NCBI RefSeq assembly: GCF_009674605.1 | Contig: NZ_WKJO01000001.1 | Coordinates: 1,736,001 to 1,800,000, forward strand | DNA: 64,000 bases | Direction: 5' to 3' | DNA from: Haloferax litoreum | GTDB lineage: Archaea > Halobacteriota > Halobacteria > Halobacteriales > Haloferacaceae | Notes under the pieces: generated by a model | Told to the model about the DNA's origin: nothing | The model's database searches: none | Seen by the model: the letters and a program-made list of their open reading frames with translations, nothing else | Made by a program: the position numbers and the translations under genes | Shown here: positions 25,747 to 33,819 of the stretch, piece after piece | How positions within the stretch are numbered: position 1 is the first letter of the stretch | How the letters are laid out: each line of letters starts with the position of its first letter

Positions 25747-26096
25747 CGTAGCTCCTCGTAGAGGCGGGTGAAGCGGTCAGCGGGGGATTCCCCGTCCGAT
25801 TCGCGGTCGACGTCGAGTGTCATTCGGCCGTCGTCGAACGTGACTCTGAGTTGGCCGACGTTCGCGCGGTAGACGGCGAAGTGGTGGCCCGATTCGGCGT
25901 ATCGAGTCTCCTCGGTGAGGAGTGCGCATTCTTTGAGCGCCTCGACACGACGATAGACGGTCGGTGGTGACATCTCGTAGGTTTCTGCGAGTTCGTTCGC
26001 GGACAGGGGTTCGTGACTCGTTGCGGTGAGGATGGTACGTGCGTACTCGTCGTCGAGTAGGCTGAGTACCCTCGCGTCGTCGCAATCCTCACTCAC
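25743..26096 (-). CDS. Winged-helix transcriptional regulator (ArsR-like)
   Basis: A 117-residue DNA-binding protein. The helix-turn-helix spans about residues 10-60: LLDDEYARTILTATSHEPLSANELAETYE, then MSPPTVYRRVEALKECALL, the recognition helix. A short wing and a beta-rich C-terminal segment (HHFAVYRANVGQLRV) follow. The GTG start at 26096 is chosen because an exceptionally clear TATA (26121-26129) lies 29 bases upstream. It is the first gene of a two-gene operon with the DUF7521-like membrane protein, and diverges from the sensor-type membrane protein at 26198, which it might also control. Confidence 0.85.
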   Translation of the reverse strand: MSEDCDDARVLSLLDDEYARTILTATSHEPLSANELAETYEMSPPTVYRRVEALKECALLTEETRYAESGHHFAVYRANVGQLRVTFDDGRMTLDVDRESDGESPADRFTRLYEELR

Positions 26097-26120
26097 GTTC
26101 TTGCATGCCACGACGAGGGT

Positions 26121-26129
26121 ATATAATAC
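26121..26129 (-). promoter_or_regulatory. TATA box of the HTH/DUF7521-like operon
   Basis: The minus-strand sequence TATTATAT is one of the best TATA matches in the window. It is centred 29 bases before the GTG start at 26096. Confidence 0.7.
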
Positions 26130-26164
26130 ATTGCCGAGTTTCTGACCCGGAAAGTCGGCGACGA

Positions 26165-26172
26165 GATATAAC
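26165..26172 (+). promoter_or_regulatory. TATA box of the sensor-type membrane protein
   Basis: GATATAAC is centred 30 bases before the ATG at 26198. It faces away from the HTH promoter 36 bases to its left, so one bound regulator could affect both genes. Confidence 0.6.
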
Positions 26173-26197
26173 TGGCTCCCCACTGAACGACTGTACC

Positions 26198-26941
26198 ATG
26201 AACCAGACCGAGTCGAGTTCGCCCGACGTCCTCGACGTTCTCACGCGCGCCGTGAGTGCCCCCCTCCAGCGACAGACGTACAAGAACTTCCTGTACCTCG
26301 CAGTCGCGTTCCCGCTCGGACTCCTGTACTTCGTGACGCTCGTCACGATGGGTGCACTCGGCGTCGGTGGCATCGTCCTCCTCTTCGGGATTCCGTTACT
26401 CCTCATCACCCTCTTCCTCGGCACCGCATTCATGCGAATCGAGACGGAGAGCGTCCGCCGACTCGTCGGGTTCGAAGTAACTCACCGAACCGGTGACACG
26501 ACGCTCGAAGACGGCATCCTCGCGTACGTGAAAGACCTCGTCACCGACTACGGCACGTACGTGAGTCTCGTCGTCGTCTTCACGAAGTTCTGGGTCGGTC
26601 TCGGACTGCTGGTCAGCCTCACCGTCTGGTCCTCGCTCACGACGGCGTTCGTGTTGCTTCCGTTCTACTACGACTACCCCGGTGTCGGCGTCGACTTCGG
26701 CGGGTCACTGGTCGTCCTTCCCGAACTGCGCATCACGCAGGACCTCTGGACCATCAGCGTCGCCGGACCGATTCACCTCGTCAACGGTGAAGCCACCACA
26801 CTCCAGGGCGCACTGGTCGTGTCGGCACTCGGCCTCGCTCTCCTGTTCGTCGGTCTCAACTTGGTGAACGTCACGGCGTGGCTCCTCGGGTACGTGACGA
26901 AACACCTCGCACCACACGCTCGCGTCGTTCGACTCGGCTGA
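26198..26941 (+). CDS. Putative sensor-domain membrane protein
   Basis: A 247-residue integral membrane protein resembling the 'putative sensor' domain, which in bacteria precedes histidine kinases. QTYKNFLYLAVAFPLGLLYF (about residues 28-47) is the characteristic start, followed by a second helix (VLLFGIPLLLITLFLGTAF), a soluble stretch, and two C-terminal helices. No kinase domain is attached. It is transcribed from its own TATA box, divergently from an HTH regulator. The pair may form a simple membrane signal/regulator module; this is inference from arrangement only. Confidence 0.78.
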   Translation: MNQTESSSPDVLDVLTRAVSAPLQRQTYKNFLYLAVAFPLGLLYFVTLVTMGALGVGGIVLLFGIPLLLITLFLGTAFMRIETESVRRLVGFEVTHRTGDTTLEDGILAYVKDLVTDYGTYVSLVVVFTKFWVGLGLLVSLTVWSSLTTAFVLLPFYYDYPGVGVDFGGSLVVLPELRITQDLWTISVAGPIHLVNGEATTLQGALVVSALGLALLFVGLNLVNVTAWLLGYVTKHLAPHARVVRLG

Positions 26942-27041
26942 GACGCCGACGTACCTGTTCTTCCCGAACGGCAGTGTCGATTTCGACTAGTCTCTGCGCC
27001 GAACGAAGAGGCTACCTTTCTCAACGACGCGGGTGACTACA

Positions 27042-29294
27042 ATGACACTCGAGGACGACGCTCGGGAGTACCACCGCAAGGACCCGCCCGGAAAGATAGA
27101 GATTGCGACGACGAAACCGACGAATACACAACGAGACCTGAGTCTCGCCTACTCTCCCGGGGTGGCCGCGCCGTGTCTCGATATCGCGGACGAACCCACA
27201 CTCGCGTACGAGTACACGGCGAAGGGGAACCTCGTCGGCGTCGTCTCGAATGGCTCTGCGGTCCTCGGCCTCGGCGACATCGGCGCGCAGGCGTCCAAGC
27301 CAGTCATGGAGGGCAAGGGCGTCCTGTTCAAACGCTTCGCCGACATCGACGTGTTCGACGTGGAGTTCGACATCGCCGACCCCGAGGCATTCGTCGAGAG
27401 CGTCGCCGCGATGGAACCGACGTTCGGGGGCATCAACCTCGAAGACATCAAAGCGCCGGAGTGCTTCGAAATCGAACAGCGACTCGGTGAGAAGATGGAC
27501 ATCCCCGTCTTCCACGACGACCAGCACGGCACGGCCATCATCTCCGGTGCCGCCCTGCTCAACGCCGTCGAAATCGCCGACAAGGACCTCTCTTCCCTCG
27601 ACGTGACGTTCGCCGGGGCGGGTGCTGCGGCGACGGCGACGGCCCGGTTCTACGTCTCGCTCGGCATCCCTCACGAGAACATCACCATGTGCGACATCGA
27701 CGGTATCCTCTCGGAGTCGCGTGCCGAGGCGGGCGAACTCAACGAGTACACCGAACCGTTCGCTCGTGGGGTCGAAGACGGGTCTCTCGAAGACGCGATG
27801 GAGGGTGCAGACGTATTCGTCGGCCTCTCCGTCGGCGGTATCGTCTCCCAAGCGATGGTCCGGTCGATGGCCGACGACCCAATCATCTTCGCGATGGCGA
27901 ACCCGGACCCCGAAATCACCTACGAGGATGCGAAGGACGCTCGTGACGATACGGTCATCATGGCGACGGGTCGCTCTGACTACCCGAATCAGGTGAACAA
28001 CGTCCTCGGGTTCCCGTTCATCTTCCGCGGCGCACTCGACGTGCGGGCGACGGAGATCAACGAGGCGATGAAGCGCGCCGCCGCCGAGGCGCTTGCACAC
28101 CTCGCTCGACAAGACGTGCCCGACGCCGTCGTCAAAGCTTACGGTGACGAACCGTTACAGTTCGGTCCCGACTACCTCATCCCCAAACCGCTCGACCAGC
28201 GCGTCCTCTACGAGGTGACGCCAGCGGTGGCGAAGGCGGCCATGGAAAGCGGGGCCGCCCGTCTCGAACGCGACTTGGCGGCGTATCGCGAGGAACTCGA
28301 AGCGCGTCTCGGGAAGTCCCGCGAGATGATGCAAGTCGTCCTCAACAAGGCGAAGTCGAACCCCAAGCGCGTCGCTCTCGCCGAGGGGGAAGACGAGAAG
28401 ATGATTCGCGCGGCCTACCAGATGCAGGAGGAGGGAATCGCCGAACCGATTCTCATCGGCGGAACGCGACGGATTCTCCGGAAAGCAGAAGCCCTCGGCC
28501 TCGACTTCGACCCGACTATCGCCAACCCACACGACGGCGACTGGAGTCACTACGCCGACCACCTCTACGAGAAGCGACAGCGGAACGGCCTCACCCGCGT
28601 CGAAGCGGGCGAACTCGTCGGACAGGACTCCGATTACTTCGCCAGCGTCATGGTCGATATCGGCGACGCCGACGCGATGCTCACGGGCCTGACCCATCAC
28701 TACCCGTCGGCGCTCCGTCCGCCGTTGCAGGTCGTCGGCACGGCCGACGACGCGAACTACGCCGCCGGCGTCTACATGCTGGCGTTCAAGAACCGCGTCG
28801 TCTTCTGCGCCGACGCGACGGTCAATCTCGACCCGGACGAGGAAGTCCTCGCCGAAGTCACCAAACACACGGCCGAACTGGCCCGTCGGTTCAACGTCGA
28901 ACCGCGCGCCGCACTCTTGTCGTACTCGGACTTCGGCAGTGTGGACAACGACGGGACGCGAAAACCACGGAACGCGGTGAAACGCCTCCACAACGACCCA
29001 GAGGTGGACTTCCCCGTCGACGGTGAGATGCAAGCCGACACAGCACTCGTCGAGGAGATGCTCACCGGGACGTACGAGTTTTCGGACCTCGACGAACCGG
29101 CGAACGTCCTCGTGTTCCCGAACCTCGAAGCGGGCAACATCGGCTACAAACTCCTCCAGCGCCTCGGTGGCGCAGAGGCCATCGGTCCGATGCTCGTCGG
29201 CATGGGCAAACCTGTGCACGTCCTCCAGCGCGGTGACGAAGTGAAGGACATCGTCAATCTAGCGGGAGTGGCCGTCGTCGACGCACAGGAGTAA
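27042..29294 (+). CDS. maeB: NADP-dependent malic enzyme with phosphotransacetylase-like domain
   Basis: Oxidative decarboxylation of malate to pyruvate with NADP. It is 750 aa: malic enzyme N-terminal domain with [14 protein letters not shown] (about residues 34-48), catalytic [19 protein letters not shown], the metal-binding [14 protein letters not shown] (about 160), a Rossmann segment [16 protein letters not shown] (about 190), then from about residue 425 a phosphotransacetylase-like domain ([19 protein letters not shown]...). In bacterial MaeB the PTA-like part is regulatory, sensing acetyl-CoA. An in-frame GTG at 27033 exists, but the ATG at 27042 fits the family. Monocistronic. Secure. 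Confidence 0.95.
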   Translation: MTLEDDAREYHRKDPPGKIEIATTKPTNTQRDLSLAYSPGVAAPCLDIADEPTLAYEYTAKGNLVGVVSNGSAVLGLGDIGAQASKPVMEGKGVLFKRFADIDVFDVEFDIADPEAFVESVAAMEPTFGGINLEDIKAPECFEIEQRLGEKMDIPVFHDDQHGTAIISGAALLNAVEIADKDLSSLDVTFAGAGAAATATARFYVSLGIPHENITMCDIDGILSESRAEAGELNEYTEPFARGVEDGSLEDAMEGADVFVGLSVGGIVSQAMVRSMADDPIIFAMANPDPEITYEDAKDARDDTVIMATGRSDYPNQVNNVLGFPFIFRGALDVRATEINEAMKRAAAEALAHLARQDVPDAVVKAYGDEPLQFGPDYLIPKPLDQRVLYEVTPAVAKAAMESGAARLERDLAAYREELEARLGKSREMMQVVLNKAKSNPKRVALAEGEDEKMIRAAYQMQEEGIAEPILIGGTRRILRKAEALGLDFDPTIANPHDGDWSHYADHLYEKRQRNGLTRVEAGELVGQDSDYFASVMVDIGDADAMLTGLTHHYPSALRPPLQVVGTADDANYAAGVYMLAFKNRVVFCADATVNLDPDEEVLAEVTKHTAELARRFNVEPRAALLSYSDFGSVDNDGTRKPRNAVKRLHNDPEVDFPVDGEMQADTALVEEMLTGTYEFSDLDEPANVLVFPNLEAGNIGYKLLQRLGGAEAIGPMLVGMGKPVHVLQRGDEVKDIVNLAGVAVVDAQE

Positions 29295-29370
29295 GGTCCC
29301 CCGACGACGGCGTCGCTCTTCGCCACCGACGGGACCACCGTTCCCCCGACGAATACGTCACGCAGAAGTC

Positions 29371-29380
29371 ATTTATGGTG
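29371..29380 (+). promoter_or_regulatory. TATA box of the CPBP protease gene
   Basis: ATTTATGGTG is centred 28 bases before the ATG at 29402. The in-frame ATG at 29375 falls within this box, so 29402 is preferred as the translated start. Confidence 0.55.
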
Positions 29381-29401
29381 TGGCGTATCGAACTGTCTCG
29401 C

Positions 29402-30280
29402 ATGGTGTCCCGATTTCGAGAGGTCGTCGACCGACATCCGGTCGTCACGTTCTTCGCGCTGACGTACCTGCTCTCGTGGACTGTGTGGGCACCGCTCGTG
29501 TTCGGTCCGGGGCGACCCGGTCTTCGTACGACGCTCCTCATCATGCTCGGTGGGTTCGGACCGGCCGTGGCCGCGCTCATCCTCACGTGGGTGCGTGGAG
29601 AGAGCGTCCGCGGGTGGTTCAACCAGATACTCCGGTGGCGTGTTCCGCTCAGATACTGGGTCGTCGCACTCGTCTTGCCGGCGGTGTTCGCGCTTGCGGG
29701 GAGTTCGCTCGACATTCTCGTCTTCGGCGGGGCGTTCGACCCGACCCCACTCGCCGCGCTGGCGAGCTATCCCATCGGTATGCTGCTCGTCTTCTTCGTC
29801 GGCGGTGGGAACGAAGAACCGGGGTGGCGAGGATTCGCACTCCCGCGACTGCAAGCGAGGTACAGTGCGCTCACGGCGAGCCTAATTATCGGTGTCGGAT
29901 GGGTTGTCTGGCACCTTCCGCTGTTTGTCGTACCGGGGTCGGCGCAGGCGAACCTCCCGTTGCAATTCTACGCTATCGCCGTCGTCGCGGAGTCAGTCGT
30001 GTTCACGTGGCTCTACAACGAGACTGGCGGAAGTGTCCTCGTGGCGATGGTTCTCCACGCGTCAGTCAACAACTCACCGCTGTTTTACCTCGCTGGGGGG
30101 AGCGAGGCTATCAGGTCGCCTACCGGCTATGGCGTCGTGGCCCTCGTGATTGTCGTCGCCGCGTCGATACTGGTCGTCGTGTACGGCCCGGAGCGCTTGT
30201 CGAACGGAGAGATTCCACGGGGGCCACCAGAAGTGCTGGCAGACAGTGGGCGGACGCCACCCAGTCACCCAACCGACTAG
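29402..30280 (+). CDS. CPBP-family intramembrane glutamic protease (CAAX/Abi type)
   Basis: A 292-residue membrane protein with about seven hydrophobic segments. The family motifs are visible: NEEPGWRGFALPRLQ (EExxxR-like motif 1, about residues 140-155), WHLPLF (motif 2 His, about 180), and a late VLHASVNNS with the motif-4 His and Asn (about 220-230). These define the active site of CPBP/Rce1-like proteases, which cleave prenylated or other membrane proteins; in bacteria relatives include bacteriocin-immunity proteins. The substrate in haloarchaea is unknown. The start is fixed by the TATA box. Confidence 0.87.
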   Translation: MVSRFREVVDRHPVVTFFALTYLLSWTVWAPLVFGPGRPGLRTTLLIMLGGFGPAVAALILTWVRGESVRGWFNQILRWRVPLRYWVVALVLPAVFALAGSSLDILVFGGAFDPTPLAALASYPIGMLLVFFVGGGNEEPGWRGFALPRLQARYSALTASLIIGVGWVVWHLPLFVVPGSAQANLPLQFYAIAVVAESVVFTWLYNETGGSVLVAMVLHASVNNSPLFYLAGGSEAIRSPTGYGVVALVIVVAASILVVVYGPERLSNGEIPRGPPEVLADSGRTPPSHPTD

Positions 30281-30305
30281 TGCCGGCAATCCGGGTACCG
30301 TGTGG

Positions 30306-30596
30306 TTAGAATCCGTGGTCGCCCCCGATGATTTCCGAAAACGAGTTCATCGACTGGTGGAACTGACTTCGACTGACTCGTGTCCCTTCGTCGGATTCGG
30401 GAACTCGAATCTCGATGTGGTCGAAGTGGGCGTCGTACCTGTCGAAAAGCAGTGCGGAAGTCATCGTCGAGCGTGTGTCTTCGTACTCGTCTTGCTCGAT
30501 GACGAGTGTGTCTCCCGACTCGTGCACGTCGTACACCTCGATATCGTACGCATCGGCGATGTGCTGTACGGTGTGCTCGATTCCGAGGCTATCCAT
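30306..30596 (-). CDS. Hypothetical acidic protein
   Basis: A 96-residue protein of unknown function, predicted cytoplasmic. The N-terminal part, MDSLGIEHTVQHIADAYDIE, looks helical, followed by alternating acidic strands (VYDVHESGDTLVIEQDEYED) and a C-terminal segment with FDRYDAHFDHIEIRV. The start is at the ATG 30596 because TTTTATCG on the minus strand is about 27 bases upstream; the longer in-frame ORF runs antisense through the neighbouring secreted-protein gene. It converges with the CPBP gene (25 bases apart) and diverges from the Tat-exported protein. I do not recognise the family. Confidence 0.68.
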   Translation of the reverse strand: MDSLGIEHTVQHIADAYDIEVYDVHESGDTLVIEQDEYEDTRSTMTSALLFDRYDAHFDHIEIRVPESDEGTRVSRSQFHQSMNSFSEIIGGDHGF

Positions 30597-30812
30597 GGCA
30601 CGGCATTCAATCAGGGTACGATAAAAATTCCCTTTCAGAGGCGACAGAATTCGTGTTTCTATACATTCATTTATACGTTCCGGAAATGCATCACAAACCG
30701 GTAGACGGACTGGTAATGCTGATTCTCTGGTCGGGCGTAGACTCAGAGAGGACACTGAAGTTGACAAGCGAGTCACACTTATCACGGTACTCGTTGTGGT
30801 TATGTTGGGGCA

Positions 30813-31358
30813 ATGGAAAATAAAACCAACATATCTCGGCGGAAACTCCTTCGAGGAGTCGGTGTCGCGGCGACACTCGCGGCGCTTCCGGTGGGGACGG
30901 CAGTGGGACAGACGGCGAAGAGCAAGTACGACGACGAGGATGGAAACGGCATCCCCGACGAGGGAGAGGTCGTCACGGGGACGTACAAGTCGGTCTACGC
31001 GTACGACGCCAACGGGGACTGGTACTGGGACCTCGGTGACGGGCGTGTCCAAGGCACTGTGGGCGGCGTGGACGAACTGGACCAAGAGACGCTGACGGTC
31101 TGTGACTACAAGGTCCAGTACCGTGGGTCGTTCGAGAACGACCCGTTCCTCGACTCTGGGTGGGTTCGAAACAACATCAACTGCAAGGGGTACGACGACA
31201 ACGGGAACTACAACTACCTCATCATCCACAAGACGGACCCACGGTACACCGGGAACCGTCCCCCGGCGTTCGGTGGCGACTGGGAATACTTCGTCGACGT
31301 CGAAAGCAAACTCGGGAACAAACTGGTGCGGCCACAGAACCCGCCGGGTCAAAACTGA
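30813..31358 (+). CDS. Tat-exported protein of unknown function
   Basis: A 181-residue protein with a clear twin-arginine signal peptide: NISRRKLLRGVG then AATLAALPVGTAVGQ, cleavage predicted after about residue 33. The mature part starts with DEDGNGIPDEGEVVTG, a Ca2+-binding-loop-like acidic stretch, and has two Cys (VCDYK and NCKGYD), aromatic-rich repeats (DANGDWYWDLGDG) and no transmembrane tail. Secreted in folded form, as most haloarchaeal exported proteins. Family not recognised. An AT-rich 217-base divergent gap lies upstream, with TTATCA about 33 bases before the ATG. A hairpin/T-tract element begins 100 bases downstream (31458). Confidence 0.75.
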   Translation: MENKTNISRRKLLRGVGVAATLAALPVGTAVGQTAKSKYDDEDGNGIPDEGEVVTGTYKSVYAYDANGDWYWDLGDGRVQGTVGGVDELDQETLTVCDYKVQYRGSFENDPFLDSGWVRNNINCKGYDDNGNYNYLIIHKTDPRYTGNRPPAFGGDWEYFVDVESKLGNKLVRPQNPPGQN

Positions 31359-31457
31359 ACGGGTCGTGTCTCGGTCACGACCGTACCACTCTGGTCGTTT
31401 TTACACTCGTCTCGTTGCTCACCGGAGTGTTGGCGGAGAGTACGTCATCGGTTGTAC

Positions 31458-31549
31458 CGCGAGACGAACGAAGTGAGTCTTCGCGGCCTTTTTGGTCCAG
31501 ATTTTTCGAGGAGAGGTTCCCGCAGGACAGTCAAGCTGTCCGAGGAACC
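31458..31549 (+). repeat. Hairpin - double T-tract - hairpin element, copy 1
   Basis: Hairpin with arms CCGCGAGAC/GTCTTCGCGG (one bulge), then CCTTTTTGG, TCCAGATTTTT, then a nested hairpin (GGTTCC/GGAACC outside, GGACAG/CTGTCC inside). The same layout and core letters occur on the minus strand at 53146-53224. In both cases the element follows a gene for an exported protein, on that gene's strand, as expected of a tandem transcription terminator or a mobile palindromic repeat. Confidence 0.7.
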
Positions 31550-31567
31550 CGACGGTGAAAAAGGTGG

Positions 31568-31592
31568 AGTGGGACCGCTGAGCGTCGAGCCC
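31568..31592 (-). repeat. Partial copy of the tRNA-Pro 3' end
   Basis: AGTGGGACCGCTGAG is identical to 31735-31749, which covers the tRNA-Pro 3' end, and the likeness continues with GTCGA after one mismatch. It lies about 168 bases downstream of the tRNA's own 3' end in the sense of its transcription. That is where the far attachment site of an integrated element would be expected after most of the element was lost. Confidence 0.5.
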
Positions 31593-31637
31593 GGAAGTCG
31601 CAGCTGACGAGCGGAGCGAGGAAGACCGTCTTCCGAC

Positions 31638-31652
31638 GTTCGACTCTCAGCG
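31638..31652 (+). repeat. Inverted tRNA-Pro T-arm fragment
   Basis: GTTCGACTCTCAGCG exactly matches the T-loop and T-stem of tRNA-Pro but in the opposite orientation. Together with the copy at 31568-31592 it forms an inverted repeat, so the region may also fold as one long hairpin. Confidence 0.45.
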
Positions 31653-31736
31653 TTGTGACGAATTCACTCGACGCAGTTTATTTCTCGCCGGAGTCCTAGG
31701 ACTCACGGCTCGAAGGGTTGCGTCGAGAGAAATTAG

Positions 31737-31807
31737 TGGGACCGCTGAGAGTCGAACTCAGGTCCTACCGACCCCATCGGCAGAGGATACCACTACCCCA
31801 CGGTCCC
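31737..31807 (-). tRNA. tRNA-Pro, anticodon GGG
   Basis: A 71-base cloverleaf on the minus strand, including discriminator A. The acceptor stem pairs GGGACCG with CGGTCCC. The anticodon stem is TGCCG/CGGTA with loop ATGGGGT, giving anticodon GGG and G37 (typical of proline). The T-arm is CTGAG-TTCGACT-CTCAG. No intron and no encoded CCA. The D-arm is GGGGTAGTGGTATCCT. A TTAACC-type promoter element lies about 38 bases upstream (31839-31850). Partial copies of its 3' half lie just beyond its 3' end. Confidence 0.95.
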
Positions 31808-31967
31808 AGGGTGCATTCAAAGCGATGCGTGTCTCGCGGTTAAGCCCTTCGTTTCGTCGTCGGAACGCGACGTCGTGTCGTGCGATTCTATCGCACATTT
31901 CCCGGCTGCGAACGGATGGTTAAACGGGGAGTACGGCTATGTTCGTCCGGTCACAATTGACAACCAA

Positions 31968-32249
31968 ATGTCGATTGTCCTCGGTGGCATCTCGTTTGAC
32001 CTACTCTACGGTCTCACTGCCGTCGTCTTCGTGGTCGCACTAGCCGTGGCTGCCGCCCGGTGGCGCGTGATGCGGAACGACGACGAGGCGAGACCGCCAG
32101 AACAGCAACCAGAAGAGTCGTACGGATACCCACTCGCCTCGTGGCGGTACGTCTACGACCTCGACAAGGCGGACGCAGAGCGTGCGGTGAAGTCGGTTCA
32201 CGAGCAGGCCGAGACACTTTCAGAAGCAGAGAAGCAACGGAAACGATAG
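31968..32249 (+). CDS. Small membrane-anchored protein
   Basis: A 93-residue protein with one N-terminal hydrophobic helix (LLYGLTAVVFVVALAVAAARW, about residues 11-31), then a polar cytoplasmic-looking tail rich in Glu and Gln ending in a predicted helix (ADAERAVKSVHEQAETLSEAE). The middle segment YGYPLASWRYVYDLDKADAE is aromatic. I do not recognise it. The ATG at 31968 was chosen because upstream in-frame sequence is AT-rich promoter-like DNA. It converges with truB (24 bases apart). Confidence 0.65.
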   Translation: MSIVLGGISFDLLYGLTAVVFVVALAVAAARWRVMRNDDEARPPEQQPEESYGYPLASWRYVYDLDKADAERAVKSVHEQAETLSEAEKQRKR

Positions 32250-32273
32250 CGAGGAACAGCGATTCGAATCCGC

Positions 32274-33143
32274 TCAGACCAACACGCGCTCTAACGAGAC
32301 GACCGTTCCGGACTCGGCGTCGGCGTTGCCGACGAGTTCGCCGAGACAGACGGCGGACCCATCCTCGGTATAGCAGGCGACGAGGTCACCACGGGCCGCG
32401 TCGGAGTCCACGTCGAATACGCCAGGGGCGTAGACCGGAGCGCCGTTTGCGACTTCGCGGGCGGCACTGTTGGCAATCGTAACTGACGGGAGGTGCGTCA
32501 ATGCGCGTTCGGCGGGCGAGACGAGGTCACGAATCCACGACTCGTCGCCTTCCTCGGCGAAGACGAGGGCGTCTTTCAGGTCGTGGAGACCCACGAGGTC
32601 CGTGTCGTCGAACGGGTCGGTCGCAGTCCGGCGCAGGTGGCCCATGTGGCCGCCGGTTCCGAGTGCGAGACCGAGGTCGTGACACAGTTTGCGGATGTAG
32701 GTACCCGACTCACAGCGAATGCGGAGGAGCGCCTGTCGGTCCTCGACTTCGAGGAGGTCGAGGTCGTAGATTTCGCGGACGCGAAGGCGGCGTGAAACGG
32801 CCGATTTGCGGGGAGGCTTCTGGTAGAGTTTGGTCTCGAACTCGGCGACGGTCGATTCGATATCGGCGGGTGCGGGTCCGTGGAGTTCGAGGACCGAGAC
32901 GTACTCTTTCGACCCTTCGAGGAATACCTGCGCCATCCGTGTCGCGTCGTCGAAGAGGATGGGGAGACACCCGGTGACCTTCGGGTCGAGGGTTCCCGAG
33001 TGCGCGGCCCGGTCGAGTCCCGCCATGTCGCGGACCCACCCAGTCACCTGGTGGGCCGACGGCCCCGGTGGCTTGTCGAGGTTGACGACGCCGAACGAGA
33101 GGAGTTCGTCGACGCTTCTGTCTTCGGGTGGGGTGCGGAGCAT
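32274..33143 (-). CDS. truB: tRNA pseudouridine(55) synthase / H/ACA rRNP catalytic protein (Cbf5/TruB)
   Basis: Archaeal Cbf5-type pseudouridine synthase of 289 aa. It modifies rRNA with H/ACA guide RNAs and can make tRNA pseudouridine-55. FGVVNLDKPPGPSAHQVTGWVRD (about residues 17-39) and the catalytic AAHSGTLDPKVTGCLPI (Asp near residue 53) are family landmarks; KPPRKSAVSRRLRVREIYDLDLLE follows. The C-terminal PUA domain (about 215-289) contains APVYAPGVFDVDSDAARGDLVACY. The gene follows cmk on the same strand with two bases between. The adk-DUF106-cmk-truB order is typical of the archaeal region near secY, although secY is not in this window. Confidence 0.95.
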   Translation of the reverse strand: MLRTPPEDRSVDELLSFGVVNLDKPPGPSAHQVTGWVRDMAGLDRAAHSGTLDPKVTGCLPILFDDATRMAQVFLEGSKEYVSVLELHGPAPADIESTVAEFETKLYQKPPRKSAVSRRLRVREIYDLDLLEVEDRQALLRIRCESGTYIRKLCHDLGLALGTGGHMGHLRRTATDPFDDTDLVGLHDLKDALVFAEEGDESWIRDLVSPAERALTHLPSVTIANSAAREVANGAPVYAPGVFDVDSDAARGDLVACYTEDGSAVCLGELVGNADAESGTVVSLERVLV

Positions 33144-33145
33144 GG

Positions 33146-33724
33146 TTAGAAGTCGTAGCGGACGCCTTCGACGGGGTACTTGCCTTCGTCGTCGTCGGGG
33201 TCGTAGGCTTCGACCGCGGCAGTGATGATTGCAGGCACTTCAGATTCGCCCCAACGGGCCGTGTTCAGTGAGATATCGTAGATAGAGAGGTCCGTGATGT
33301 CGATGTCGTAGTATTCCTCGTAGCGGAGTGCTTCGCTGGCCTCGCGGGTCGTGGTCTCTTCGCGGGCGACGTCTGCGGGTTTGTCCTCGCGGTCGGCGAT
33401 ACGCGCTGCACGAACGTCCACTGGGGCGTCGAGCCAGAGTCGGAGGTCGGCCGCGTCGCCCGCGAGCCAGCCAGCCAGTCGGGATTCGAGGAGCACGTCG
33501 TCGCGTTCGAGTGCAATCGTTCGGAGGCGGCGGTCGAGGTCGCGGTCGATTTGGTCGTCTTCCTCGGCGAGTTTGTTGAACTCGACGGCGGTCATGTCGT
33601 GTTCGGCGGCGAGTTCGCGGAAGATGTCTCCGCCGCTGATGTGTTCGAGGTCGAACGCCTCAGCGAGTGCGGCGGCGGTCGTACTCTTTCCGCTGCCCGG
33701 TGGCCCGGAGACAGTCAGTAACAT
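33146..33724 (-). CDS. cmk: Cytidylate kinase
   Basis: Phosphorylates (d)CMP with ATP. It is 192 aa, the compact archaeal type. The P-loop [18 protein letters not shown] is at residues 3-20, [14 protein letters not shown] (about 30) is the nucleotide-binding segment, and [25 protein letters not shown] (about 80-105) is the Walker-B-like region. The C-terminal end (LSIDTSRWSP-like in relatives; here [11 protein letters not shown]) is the archaeal signature. The TATA-like CTAAAAGA (33746-33753) lies about 26 bases before the ATG, so cmk-truB can be expressed separately from DUF106. Confidence 0.95.
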   Translation of the reverse strand: MLLTVSGPPGSGKSTTAAALAEAFDLEHISGGDIFRELAAEHDMTAVEFNKLAEEDDQIDRDLDRRLRTIALERDDVLLESRLAGWLAGDAADLRLWLDAPVDVRAARIADREDKPADVAREETTTREASEALRYEEYYDIDITDLSIYDISLNTARWGESEVPAIITAAVEAYDPDDDEGKYPVEGVRYDF

Positions 33725-33819
33725 ATTCTGTCTCCGTGGGGTTGGCTAAAAGAGGTTATCGTTGGCGACGGCCCCTGTGGGGCCTTCTCACGCCGGTCGA
33801 GAGAAGTTGGTCCGTCCAG

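Larger units (their letters stand above)
31359..31736. other. Repeat-rich gap between the Tat-exported protein and tRNA-Pro
   Basis: About 380 bases with no credible gene. In order it holds: a plain stretch; a hairpin/T-tract/hairpin element (31458-31549); a partial tRNA-Pro copy (31568-31592); an inverted T-arm fragment (31638-31652); and a further strong hairpin (31669-31729) with the perfect palindrome GAGTCCTAGGACTC inside larger arms CTCGACGCA/TGCGTCGAG. Short ORFs crossing it are interrupted by these repeats. Confidence 0.7.
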
